Source: Chiridota heheva (taxonomy: Eukaryota > Echinodermata > Holothuroidea > Apodida > Chiridotidae). From it: a DNA stretch of 64,000 nt. Numbering within the stretch: position 1 is the first letter of the stretch; every line of letters begins with the position of its first letter. The position numbers and the translations under genes are program-made. The stretch lies in assembly GCA_020152595.1 (NCBI GenBank), contig JAIGNY010000132.1, positions 1,916,001-1,980,000 on the forward strand, written 5' to 3'. Under the pieces are notes generated by a model. That model had not been told where the DNA came from, ran no database searches, and worked only from the letters and a program-made list of their open reading frames with translations. Shown here piece by piece: positions 46,953 through 58,261 of the stretch.

Positions 46953-48060
46953 ACCGGGGATTCTCATGGAAGGAGGAGGTTAACAAATCCAGCTTTTTGA
47001 TGCTATTTGGACACACCTAAAGGACATCCGACACATCTGTTTTGCCCAAATGTTACATGCCTAAAATGGGTTAAAATGTTATTTGACAAGTTTGACCACC
47101 ATCTTTAATTTGTTTAAAGTTTAAATGGTCACGTCGTAATTATATTTACAGCAATGAATTGAAAAGAAGACAATCCGGTTACCGCTCCCGATCGGGAGAT
47201 CTCTAGATCGGAAGCGTGGACTGGTGGGGACCAAATGTATTGTTCTGTCCCAAATATTAAGGAAGATACAATCGTTAACCTAATTTTCAGGGTCCGGCGG
47301 TGGTGGCCTTCTCGGATTTGACTCAGTTTTTACCCACTTTTGGGATCAGATCACAATTCTTTCTACATCAATGACTTGCTTGACCCCTAACACTAGAAGC
47401 AATACCAAAACTCATTGTACTATCACACATTTTGAGGATGTTAGAGCCATTTACCCTATTTTCAGGGTCCGTTGGCAGCAGCCATCTTGAACATCCTGTT
47501 TTATGCTACTTCCGGGGATCAGGTCATAAATTAATCTCCACCAATGAGTTGCTTGATCCTTAAAACCATAGTAGAACCAACAACTATTGTTCTATCCCAA
47601 ACATTATATGACAGTCATTTGCCCAATTTTCAGGATCGACAACGGCCATCTTGGATTAAACCCAGTTTTAACTCCCTTCTAGGTGTCAGTTCAGAATTGT
47701 ATCGGTAGCAATGAGTTGCTTGACCCTTAAACCCACGAAGTAGAGACAAAAATTATTGTTCTATCTAAAATATTAAGGAAGTTACAGCCGTTTGCCCTAT
47801 TTTCAGGGTGCGGTGGTGGCAGTCTTCTTGAATTTAACCCAGTTTTAATCCACTTCCGAAAGTCAAGTCATACTTTTTTGCAGCAATGAGTAGCCTGCCC
47901 CTTAAAGCCATAGAGTAGAAACAAAACTCATTTTTCTATCCCAAATATTGGGGAAGTTTCAGCAAAAACGGGTCATCTGAAGCCTTTTTTGGATGTGACC
48001 CTGTTTTAACCCACTTCCGCGGTCAGAAATTAATAGATTTTTTTTTCTGTCACTCAGAGC
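46950..48060 (-). repeat. Right inverted arm of composite element
   Basis: Inverted counterpart of 37270-39050. It contains five ~170-bp units (ATCTTG/GGCCATC boxes near 47305, 47475, 47645, 47820 and 47972) against eight on the left. A 14-bp palindrome CTCCCGATCGGGAG lies at 47187-47200. Confidence 0.8.
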
Positions 48061-48129
48061 ATCCAGTAGGTCCCAAAACTACTGAAAAACCTAGATTTTG
48101 TTGGTGGTCAGGTGTTTTTTCTCATAATA

Positions 48130-48620
48130 ATTGACCCGCTTATTAGCTTTAAGGATTATTTCTATTGTTCATGCAGCAAGTTATTATATACAAACCACTT
48201 TAAAAGAAACAAAATGGTGAAGAAACTATTTCAATATCGACGTTTAAAATTGTGGGTAAGTGTATCTAGATGTTTACGGTATATAGTGGTGGTGCCCTGA
48301 TAACTCACTTGCCTACCAATTGTTAATGTATTGTACAGAAAATTAATTCAATTATTTTTGACTATAGTTTAACATTTTTCCTTACACTTTTCTTGAGGTG
48401 GTAAACCATAATTCTTATTCATGTCTTCTGTTTTATTAATTTTTAAGCAAGAGCATGTCAGGAAAATATGAAAGAATTTAAAGATGTTGTATTAAGGAAT
48501 TTGGGGATGTGTTGTCAGACTGTCAGAAATAGCTGAATAGTCTGTTTTCAGTCGTCTCTACAAAATTAAGACAGACCCTTAAATTTGAATATTTCTTTAA
48601 CGGGATAAGATATTTGACTG
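48130..48620. mobile_element. MITE family E, copy 3 (diverged)
   Basis: It contains TTTAAGGATTA, TTAAAAGAAACAAAATGGTGAA, CTTGAGGTGGTAAACC, TTTAAGCAAGAGCATGTCAG and CAGTCGTCTCTAC, matching 36534-37128 and 20700-21235 in order. It lies just outside the right arm, in the same orientation as copy 2. Confidence 0.65.
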
Positions 48621-48727
48621 ATTTCTTCTGCATTTTGGCAAAATGGGAAAATGAAAACAAGGGACAAGTAAAATAAATGAAAGTATGAAATGCATCGCAT
48701 TTAATTTCATCTTACAGAAACAATTAA

Positions 48728-48850
48728 ATCGCCTCCCTCTCCCCTCCCCCTCCCCTTCACCTCCCCTCCACGACCCCTCTTCCTAAGCCTTTCCCTTCCC
48801 CTCCTCCTCCCCCTCCCCCTCACCCTCACCCCTCACCCTCAAACCCTCTC
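48728..48850. repeat. Polypyrimidine CCCCTCCC tract
   Basis: About 120 bp of almost pure C/T with many runs of 3-5 C. The minus strand could form G-quadruplexes and the plus strand triplex or i-motif structures. Confidence 0.85.
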
Positions 48851-49117
48851 GGAACATAAAGGAATGTGAAATCACTGCAAGCCAAAGTGTCACCCCTTTG
48901 GAGCCTCTCAGAACTGGCAAAGGTTTTAAAGCAATATAGAGCAAGGTTAAAGTAATCGGCTATTTCACTTTCACACAATATTATAACAGAAACACATTGA
49001 CTAACTGACACAAGTATTCAACATCAAGTTCTATCCACTCATTCATAAGTTTCGTCATCCAGTAGCCACTTCTTGGGAAAATTTGCAAGTGTCAAAATGA
49101 AAATGATAAAAGGACCC

Positions 49118-50113
49118 GAGTAGCTCTATATCGACCGAGTGGCCTTTTATCGACCGAGTGGCCCTTTATCAAACGAGTGGCCCATTATTAACCGAGTGGC
49201 CCTTTATTGTCCGAGTGGCCCTTTATTGTCTGAGTGGCGCTGTATCGACCAAATGACATTTTATCGACCGAGTGGCCCTTTACCCACCGAGTGCTTCTTA
49301 TCGACCGAGTGCCCCTTTATCGACCGAGTGGGCTTTTTCGACCAAGTGGCCCTTTAACGACCGAGTCACCCTTACTCGACAAAGTGCCCCTTTATCGGCC
49401 GAGTGGGACTCTATCAACTAAGTGGGTCTTTTCGAACGAGTGAGCCTGTATCGACCAAGTGGCCTTTTATCGCCCAAATATGGACTTTTGTCAACGAGTG
49501 GTCCTTTATCGACCAAGTGCCCCTTATTGACCGAGTGCCCCTTTATCGACCGAGTGTCCCATTATCGACTTAGTTGCTGTTTTTGGACCGAGTGGCCTTT
49601 TATCAACCGAGTGGACCTTTATCGACCGAGTGACCATTTATCGACCGAATGGCCCTTTATAGACCGAGTGGTCCTTTATTTACCGAGTGGCCCTTTATCG
49701 ATCGAGTGGTCCTTTATCGACCGGGTGGCTCATTATAGACCGAGTGGTCCTTTAATTACCGAGTGGCCCTTTATCGACCGAGTGGCCCTTTATCGACCGA
49801 GTGGTCCTTTACCGACCGAGTGGCCCCTTACCGACCGAGTGGCTCTTTATACACCGAGTGGTACCGAACTTTATCGACCGATTGACTTTACCGACCGAGT
49901 GGCCCCTTACCGACCGAGTGGCTCTTTATACACCGAGTGGTACTTTAATTACCGAATGGCCCTTTATCGACCGATTGACCCTTTATCGACCGAGTGGCCC
50001 TTTACCGACCGAGTGGCTCTTTATAGACCGAGTGGTACTTTAATTACCGAGTGGCCCTTTATCGACCGAGTGGCCCTTTATCGACCGAGTGGCTCTTTAC
50101 CGACCGGGTGGCC
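49118..50113. repeat. 19-bp minisatellite
   Basis: About 50 units of CCCTTTATCGACCGAGTGG. A 19-residue cycle (containing LYRPSGPLSTEW) appears in all plus frames, giving a 247-codon frame at 49422-50165. I read this as a minisatellite rather than a gene because three frames stay open equally and indels of single units are common. Confidence 0.95.
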
Positions 50114-52870
50114 AATGAGCATGGTAGGGGGTTGTGTATGCATACTAAATAGCTTATTTGCATAACAATGAAAATATTTGTCCGGTTAAAGTATTTTGTA
50201 AAGTCTTGCTTAAAGTTGTTGGTTAATAATTTTGTATTGTAGTTAAAGTTTTCATAACTTAAGTTATGAATGGTGTAGATACATGTAAATTGGCATAGGG
50301 GTAGAGGACGTTGGTACTGTTCAAATGAGCATGCTTAGGGTTGTGTGTGCATACTAATTAGCTTATTTGCATAACAATGAATATGTTTGTCCGGTTAAAG
50401 CTTTCGGTTAAAATTGTCATAACTTAAGTTATGAATGGTGTATTTTCATGTAACTTGGCATAGGGTTAGAGGACATGGGTACTGTTGAAATGAGCATGAT
50501 TGGTGGGTTGTGGTGGATACTAATTAGCTTATTTGTATAACAATGAAAATGTTTGTATCTATGATATCTCTTAGACTAAAGTGGATTTGGGGATTTTCTT
50601 TGCACAAATAATTATAAGTGAAGAGGATTGTATACACATACTGGAGAGGTTAAGTGTGCATATTAATATGGGTATTTGCATAACAATAGACTTTCGTACA
50701 AAATGTTTAAAATAAGCGCATAACTAAGTTAAGATTTGTGTACATTCATGAAACTGTTACAAGGGTAAACGACTTCAAATAAGCATGATTGGGGGGAGGG
50801 GGAGGGAGTGGGGAAGAGGATGTGCATTCTAAGTAGCTTAAAACAATGGAAATATTTGTATCCATGATATGTCTTGAATTAAAGTGGATGTGGGATTTTG
50901 TTTACACAAATGATCATAGATGTAAAGATCATTGTCTACACTTAAAGGTGAGGTGTAATGCGCATATTAATTAAGTTATTTGCATAACAATAGAATTTAG
51001 TAGAAAATATTTTACCAGAGATAATAGATTGTTACTTGGTACAGTGGTAGATGACATTAGTACTGTTCAGTTGAGCATGATTGGGGGTTGTGTGTGTATA
51101 CTAATTGGCTTATTTGCATAACAATGGAAATATTATATTTAACCAGAGATAATAAATTGTTACTTGGTACAGTGGTAGATGGCATTGGTACTGTTCAGGT
51201 GAACATGATTGAGGGTTGTGTGTATACTAATTGGGTTATTTGCATAACAATACAAATATTAGTATATATGGTATCTCTTAAATTAAAGTGGGTGTGGGGA
51301 TTTCGTTTATACAACTGATCATATATATGGAGCATTGTCCATACTCAATGGTAAGGTGTAATGTGTATATCAATTAGGTAATTTGCATAATAATAGACTT
51401 GCGTACAAAATATCTAATCGGAAATAACACTTGGTACTTGATACAGTGGTAGATGTCATTGGTATTGTTAAGTTGAACATGATTTGCAGTTGTGTGTGCA
51501 TACTAATTAGCTTATTTGTATAACAATGAAAATAGTTGTATTTATGATATCTGTTGAATTAAAGTGGGAGTGAGGTTTTTGTTCACACAAGTGATTATAT
51601 AAGTGAAGAGTATTGTTCACACTTAATGTTGAGGTGTAATGTGCATATTGATTAGGTTATTTGCATAACAATATACTTCCGCTTAGAATATTTAACCTGA
51701 GATAATAACTTGGTACAGGGGTAGAGGACATGGGTACACTTTAAATGAACATGATTGGGGATTGTGTGTGCATACTAATTTGCTTATTTGCATAACAATG
51801 AAAATATTTGTATCTATATAACAAATAAGTTGTATTTATGATTAAATTAAAGATTATATGGGTATTGATTTTTATTATTACAAATGATCATACTGTAACA
51901 TACAGGGTGGATGGGTACATTGAACATGATTGGGGATTGTGTGTGCATACTAACACTCAATGGTGAGATAACTCTTAAATTAAAGTGGGTGTAGATTTTG
52001 TTTACACAAATGATCATATTACAATTGTCTACATGTTATTATGTTATTTGCATAACAATAGACTTGCGTACAAAATATTTAACCTGAAATAATAACTTGG
52101 CACTTGGTACAGTGGTAGATGTCATTAGTACAGTGAGATGGCATTGGTACTGTTCAGTTGATCATGATTTGGGGTTGTGTGTGAATACTAATTAGCTTAT
52201 TTGAATAACAATGAAAATATTTGTATCTATGATATCTCTTAAATAAAAGTGGGTGTGGGGATTGTCTACACCTAATGGTGAGGTGTGATGTGCATATTAA
52301 TTAGGTTATTTGCATAACAATAGACTTTCGCATAAAGTATTTTATGCGAAAATTATTTAACTTGGAACAGGGTTAGAGGACATGGGTACTGTTCAAATGA
52401 GCATGATTTGAGGTTGTGTGTGCATACTGATTAGGAGCGGGGATTTTGTTTACACAAATAATCATATATGTGAAGAGCATTGCCTACCCTCAATGGTGAG
52501 TGTAGTGTGCATATTAAGTAGGTTATTTGTATAACAATACACTTGCGTACAAATATTAAACCTGAGATAATAACTTGGTATTTGGTTCAGTAATAGAGGG
52601 CATTGGTACTGCTCAGATGAGTATGATTGTAGGGTTGTGTGTGAATACTGATTAGCCTATATTTGTATAGCAATGTATATGTGGTACCTCCTAAATTAAA
52701 GTGGGTATGATGATTTTGCTTAAACAAATGATCATATAGTATATGTGAAGAGCATTGTTCACACCTAATGGTGAGGTATAGTATGCATATCAATTAGGTT
52801 ATTTCCGTAACAAGAGACTTTGCTGCAAAATGTTTGAACTGAGATCAAAGTTATATCTCTTATAAATTAC
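50114..52870. repeat. ~290-bp satellite array with octamer motifs
   Basis: About ten units, each of two related halves: (a) GCATACTAATTAGCTTATTTGCATAACAATGAAAATATTTG and (b) GTGCATATTAATTAGGTTATTTGCATAACAATAGACTTGCGTAC (each listed in two parts in the genome, positions for example 50347 and 50655). Both halves hold ATTTGCAT. Other shared boxes are ACACAAATGATCATATATG, TACAGTGGTAGATG and TTGAGCATGATTGG. Units decay toward both ends. A fragment is at 17778-18215. Confidence 0.9.
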
Positions 52871-54034
52871 TAACTTCACATTTCTAGTTTTGTTATGATA
52901 TTAACATTCTTGACATGAATAGCAATCGAAATGTTTGTCTTGCTATGAATTAAGCAGCAAATATAAGTTTCCTCGCTTCTAAAGAATGTTAAATTAGGGG
53001 TTTGGGAAATAAAAACAATAAGCAGAATGTGGGGTAGAAGACGACATGATGATAAAGTAGCTGAAGGAATTAGGATGAGGGTGAGATTTAATGTGGGACA
53101 GGGTGTATTTGTATGTAGGGCAAGGTGGGGTGGGATGCTGGTCAGGATGCGTTGGCATGTTAGACAGGGTGGATTGGCATGATGTACAACAGGGTGAGTC
53201 AGCATGTGGAATAGGACGGGTTGGAATGTGGAACAGGGTGGATTGGCATGTGGAACAGGGTGGGTCGACATGTGGGACATGGCGGAATGGCATGTGGTGG
53301 GGTGTTATCTGGATTTCAGTTGTGATGTCATGGGAGTCATGCAATTGCTGGAATGAGATACAGTATCTGGTTTTCAGGTGTGATTGCATGGAGTATAGGC
53401 GTGGAATGACATTTGGGACAGGTTGGGATGGAATGTGGGACAGTCTGGAATATGCATTATTAGCGGTGAGGGGATTTGTATCGTTTCCAATGTCTAGTTT
53501 GTCATACGTTAAGCAATATTGTTTTGCATAATTTTGCTTTAATGTTATTGTACATTTTCATGCTGCTTGATTTTGCTTGACACACATATTTTCTTAAATT
53601 GGAAGCTGTATTACAATCGAGGATGTAGTTCTGGGAATGTGTAGGGAGGGGTTGGGGAGAGTACAGGTTGGAAATGGGTTGAATGGCATTCTTTCATTGA
53701 CATTGGCAAGTCAGGGCCTCTCCTTTCTTTGTTATTCAATTGATAGAACTAAAAGAGGTGCTGTTGTTATAAAGACTGCTAGATTTTACATGTTTTCTGA
53801 GCTACTAGGTGAGTAACCTTGAGTTGTTTGTTTTTGTCTTAGAATATTTGGGAAAACTCAACGATAAGATGTTGTGAAAATTAAGAAAGCAAATGAAAAT
53901 GTAAGTGCATCTTTCAAAGCTGAAGTACTTTGAAATCATCTGCCCCTGCTACCCTATTTATGTACATACTTCCCTCTATAAGCCCATTATCTATATTAGC
54001 TTTAAATAGTCGAGCATACTGTCCTTCCGACAGT
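52640..54034. repeat. Duplicated segment, copy 2
   Basis: Same order as 26140-27733: satellite unit, CTTCACATTTCTAGTTTTG, short 22-bp minisatellite (53090-53290, about 8 diverged units), and shared right part ending at CCTTCCGACAGTT. Here the satellite unit is continuous with the large array, which suggests the array is part of the repeated element. Confidence 0.85.
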
Positions 54035-54043
54035 TCTTGTTTT
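53920..54043 (-). pseudogene. Short conserved frame at right end of duplicated segment
   Basis: On the minus strand the frame reads through LSEGQYARLFKA and YINRVAGADDFK. The matching part of copy 1 (27610-27735) keeps most residues but has a stop in place of the Arg codon (CGA to TGA) and a 6-bp in-frame length difference. This suggests former coding sequence. Family unknown. Confidence 0.3.
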
Positions 54044-54299
54044 GTAATGTTAGAGCTTGGGGGTTGAAGTGTCAAAAACTGCCAAAATGAGTCCACACTG
54101 GGTCCAAAATGAGTCCAAAGTTGGTCCAAAATGGTTTCAGAATGGGTCCAAATAGATTAAAAAATTTAGACGCGCAAAACTCAAGACATTAAAAGGACGT
54201 ACACTACTAATATATTGTCACACCTGCATAACAAACATGTTTTCAAAGCCATTTCAGCTATACCTCCATAAAGAAAAATGACTGAAACTTTGACTAATG

Positions 54300-54515
54300 A
54301 CATGTGACGTACGGTGTGTATGAGCGTGCATGCGTGTTTGCGAACGCACGCACGTATGCATGGTTGCTTGCTTGAATGCATCATGCATGCATGCTTGTGT
54401 GCGTGCATGCGTGCGTGCGTGTATGCATGCATGTAGGTATGTATTTGTGTATGTGTATGTAGGTATGTATGTATGTATGTATGTATGTATGTATGTATGT
54501 ATGTATGTATGTATG

Positions 54516-54545
<30 letters not shown>
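54300..54545. repeat. (TATG)n microsatellite with CATG/TGCG-rich flank
   Basis: A perfect block of about 20 TATG units (54464-54543) is preceded by ~140 bp of diverged TGCATG/CGTG repeats. Frames of His/Thr/Ile-Tyr on both strands come from it. Confidence 0.95.
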
Positions 54546-54546
<1 letters not shown>

Positions 54547-54603
54547 TTTTAAAATTAAAATGAATATATATAATTGACTCCACCCACAACCTGTAATTTT
54601 CTC

Positions 54604-54872
54604 GACGACGACGAGTGAACACACAATTACAAAGACGGGGCGTCGCCTGCGTATTTGGTTATGATAGTAACAATGCTATCACGAAACGCTTAATACGACC
54701 CGGACGAGAACACAGGTACGAACGTACGGACAGACATAACATTGGCAACCAAGTCAATGTCCACCAGTTTTGATAACCAGTTGTGGTGCACTGGCGTGTC
54801 TACCCAACCCAGGCTTGAACCCAGGGCCTCGTGGTCTGTAGACATGTATGATAACCGCTACACCACAGTAGG
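54604..54872 (-). mobile_element. SINE-1, full-length copy
   Basis: Contains the tail CGACGACGACGAG, the body, and the tRNA-like head with B box GGTTCAAGCCTG and A-box region GTGTAGCGGTTATCAT on the minus strand. Target duplication not clear. Confidence 0.85.
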
Positions 54873-54884
54873 AATTTATCCCCA

Positions 54885-55280
54885 GCGTGGAATTAAGCAG
54901 CTTGGAATGAAGCTCCCGCGCAGCTTGGATCCAAGCCCTACATACAGCTATGAAATCAGCGCCCCTCCCCCCACACACAGCTTGGAATTAATCCCCACAC
55001 AACTTGGAATTAGGCCTCCCCACCGAGTTTGGAATTAAGCCCCACACCAAGCTCGAAATTAAGCCCCGCAAAGCTTGGAATAAAGCCCCCGGGCAGCTTG
55101 GATCCAAGCCCCACACATAGCTAGGAATTAAGCCGCCCACATCTTGGAATTTATCTCCCAGCTTGGAATTAAACCCCCATACAACTTGGAATTACGCCAC
55201 AACACAGCTTGGAATTAAGCCCCCACACCGAGCTTGGAACTAAGTCCCCGCATAGAGCTTGGAATTAATCCTCGCATACA
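54885..55280. repeat. ~25-bp minisatellite (CAGCTTGGAATTAAGCCCC)
   Basis: About 15 variable-length units around CAGCTTGGAATTAAGCCCC(A/C)CACA. It starts directly after SINE-1 and ends near 55280. Confidence 0.9.
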
Positions 55281-55339
55281 GCTTGGATTCGGGGATTTGT
55301 TATAGAAATCATTCCGGTTGGGATTAAGTTTGGAATTGA

Positions 55340-55727
55340 AATATTGAAATATATCTACTCAAATTTTTCCAAGCAGTTACAAATTCCTGAAGTTACAGAT
55401 ATATACATGCTGCATGTACCAATATTCTGATCATGCAATTCTTTCACTCAATCGGATGATTCATTCATGGGTTGATTATCATTAGCAGATAGTTCTTTGA
55501 CTCCACCTATATCCCTCAGATGCAATAAATATTCATTGCATACGAATGAATGAATATTCATTCAATACGCTTGATGCCTTCCACCTGTCGAAATATAGTT
55601 ATTCAAACTTTTCATGCAGTTACAAATTCCTGAAGATACAGATAAATGTCTCTATTATGCAATTCTTTCATTCATTCAGACGTTTCATTCATGGATTGAT
55701 TATCATTAGCAGATAATAAGCTTAAAG
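55340..55727. repeat. Tandem duplication of ~130-160 bp blocks
   Basis: Block 1 (55340-55500) and block 2 (55595-55727) share GCAGTTACAAATTCCTGAAG, ATGCAATTCTTTCA, TTCATTCATGG and TTGATTATCATTAGCAGATA. AATATTCATTC palindromic phrases lie between them. Confidence 0.8.
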
Positions 55728-56937
55728 CAATTAAGAGACCTCAGTGATCTGGTCATGGCATAAGCTTGACAATCTAGCGTCCCTTGTTAAATTCCTGGGG
55801 GTTTCCAAAAATTATAACATCTCCGAACAAAAAAATTGTTTCAACAAAATATTTTGATTTCCCCTTAATATCTGGTCTATTACATATTCATTATTAAATG
55901 AGTCGATGATTCAATCTTTTTCTTCATAGATGTACCCCTCCCCTGCACTCAAACACGCACTTTAACAGTTCAGAATATAATTTGATCCAATGTGTTTCTC
56001 TTAGTCCCTATCCCCCCCCCCCCCCCCCTCCATGAGTTATGCCCTTTTCGATCAAGTTATGTCCCTGGTCCAATTTATAAAGCTTGAGAGCATGCATAAT
56101 GTCAACAGTTTATTAAGCCTTTTGGATGAGGATGAAATGCCTATCTCCCCTCCAATAAAAGATAGGACTTTTTAATTCATGATGAATAAAAGCCTCTCTT
56201 CTTTTCTTTTTTTTCTTCCCACGGTCGCCTATTACAAAATTTCTTCAATTTTGTAATACTCAACAATTCTCTGTTTCGAGAGGAAGGGTCTATAAAACAT
56301 ACTGACTTGAAATTCTAATGGAATCTCACTAGGGCTCTTATGATTAACAAAATGAATTTAAGCAGATCTCAATATCCTCAGATATTGATTATCATGTAAG
56401 GAGTGACATTTAATAGAAGTCCATTAAATAACGTTATCTTCCCACCTGCACTACAACAGCTTCTAAAAAATAAGACATCGGAACCACGCAACTTTTTGGG
56501 TTACAGCTATTATTATTATAAATATTCCTTTGATCAACTTGTTCACTACAAATAATGGCAGATGCGTAATTGGAACTAATTTTTTTCCTTAACATCTTTG
56601 AACCAGAATTTTTTTTCTTCTTCATTTACCGTGTCATAATAGCCAATACTTCTTTCAACCATGGTGTATGTATTAGGTTTATCAGAGCATACAGTCTTCA
56701 TGCATACTTAATTGAGCTTGCAGAAGCAAGAAATCCAAAGTTCTCATTCGGAAATTGATTCTCTACGTTACTCAACAGTTCAATAATTTGTATCAAGACA
56801 TACACATGCAGAGATATGGTTTGGCCGGAGATGTTACGTATACTAGGAGTTGCCATTTCAGATATGGCAACTTCCTGGACATATATGCCTCTTATTCTAC
56901 ATCGGATGTATTATCAGAATCATGTACGCGTATAAGC
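55728..56937. other. Unannotated AT-rich DNA
   Basis: No gene is supported. Poly-C at 56012-56028 and poly-T runs at 56205-56215 are the only notable features. Confidence 0.35.
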
Positions 56938-57045
56938 AGGGGTAGCGCAGAGGAGGGGGAGGGGCCGGGTGGGGGTGGTCAGCTTTGTCTCAGAGACAAA
57001 GGCTAACATCAGACAAAATATGTCGCCCGTGCAAAAAATGTATTA
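56938..57045. repeat. G-rich repeat fragment related to 22.06 kb
   Basis: CAGGGGTAGCGCAGAGG followed by a G-rich tract and CAAAATATGTCGCCCGTG, as in 22060-22160. Confidence 0.4.
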
Positions 57046-57451
57046 TATCCCACGTTTCGCACATATTCCTCCAGTTGCCCACGCTACGCCACCACTTCGT
57101 GACCATTATAATACCCGCCTACCCCCACCCCTTCCCATTCGTACACCCCTCCGTCCGTCATTCCCTCCATCCGCCAATCTACACTTTATACCGTACGTCC
57201 CTCACCAGAATGTACCATCTGACCATCTTTGTTTTGTTCTGAAAGCTTAATAATGACAAGCTCTCATTTGCAGCCCTACAATAAACGGATAGGCATACAA
57301 CTACATTATTGGTTCAACTGTTGGGTATCTCCAACGGAGAAGGCGGATTGGCAATTTCCCTGGTTCGGAAATTTTTGAAGGTTCGAAAATTCGATGATGT
57401 TTATCTCCTGATTAAGATCGTATGCAGACTGTTACCTGAAAAAATTCCAGC

Positions 57452-57690
57452 ATGGGTATAGCCAGGAGGAGGGGAACCGGGTCGCTCGACTTCTCTCGAT
57501 TCCCACCCCCTATGGGTCCCCAAAAGGTCCAGAAAGTTTGCTAAACGGTCAGATTTTGAGGCGATCACTTTTTCTCTTCAGCAAAATAAACTCTCTCAAC
57601 AGTTTAAAGACCTCTATTTTTACACAATTTTGGAAAATTTGTTAAGCCAGCAGCAAATATTTGTCGTTCTACGCCCCACCCCTCCCCTAT
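57452..57690. repeat. Dispersed repeat, copy 2 (partner at 4.91 kb)
   Basis: Shares AAAAGGTCCAGAAA, CAGATTTTGAGGC, CTCTTCAGCAAAAT and ACAATTTTGGAAAA with 4912-5215, in order and orientation, and ends in a C-rich block. Confidence 0.55.
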
Positions 57691-57879
57691 ACCATACAAA
57701 AGGCAGATTATATCCATCCCGACTTGTCTAACTTAAAATATACTAAATATAACTATATACAAAATATCCTACTTGATAATATACGGCTAAAGAATCCCAC
57801 GCGAGTTCCACTTTCAGGGTTTTCGTTAGTTCAAATTTTCCGAATTCCGTAGAATAAATTACGATGAACAAGAATCGAC

Positions 57880-57899
57880 CAGGGAATTGCAATTCCCTG
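57880..57899. repeat. 20-bp perfect palindrome
   Basis: CAGGGAATTGCAATTCCCTG. Near-identical cores occur inside the ~51-bp units at 59325-59556. Confidence 0.95.
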
Positions 57900-57947
57900 A
57901 ATCGACAAAAGATTTCGCAGTAAGTTTTAAATTCGTAAATACATCAT

Positions 57948-57996
57948 CGTGGTCACCACCAGGTCACGGATCGTGGTCACCACTAGGTCACGGTCC
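57948..57996. repeat. Short direct duplication with GGTCAC boxes
   Basis: CGTGGTCACCAC(C/T)AGGTCACGG occurs twice, with AGGTCA half-site-like motifs. Regulatory meaning is speculative. Confidence 0.6.
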
Positions 57997-58261
57997 AGGT
58001 GTGAATCTACTGCAGCTGTTAGTGTTCAACTAGTCAATAGTATTGCCCTCCCGAGTCAAAAGTTAAAACAACATTTTGTAATTCAATTCAACTTCAAGTT
58101 GCGCTCAGAATAAATCTTCCAATAACTGAATAATATTTGTCATAACCTGCATCTTCAAGTTTTGTTATCTGCTAATATATTTGGTATGGTTGTAAATATC
58201 GTAATAAAATCAGTGCTTGTTTATGACGCCGAGGTCAAAGATGAATCTAGAGTATTTGAAT

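Noticed and set aside
47195-47217. AGATCGGAAG, resembling the start of a sequencing adapter
   Set aside because: Only 10 bases match and the following bases differ; it lies inside repeat-derived DNA next to a palindrome. Likely coincidence.
49422-50165. 247-codon frame with LYRPSGPLSTEW repeats
   Set aside because: Produced by a 19-bp unit without stop codons in any frame; other frames are equally open. Kept only as a repeat.
54181-54624. 147-codon His/Thr/Tyr-rich minus-strand frame
   Set aside because: It runs over the (TATG)n microsatellite and its CATG-rich flank.
56985-57250. Frames of 85-93 codons rich in Pro/His
   Set aside because: C-rich repeat-like sequence with two overlapping open frames and no motif; insufficient support.
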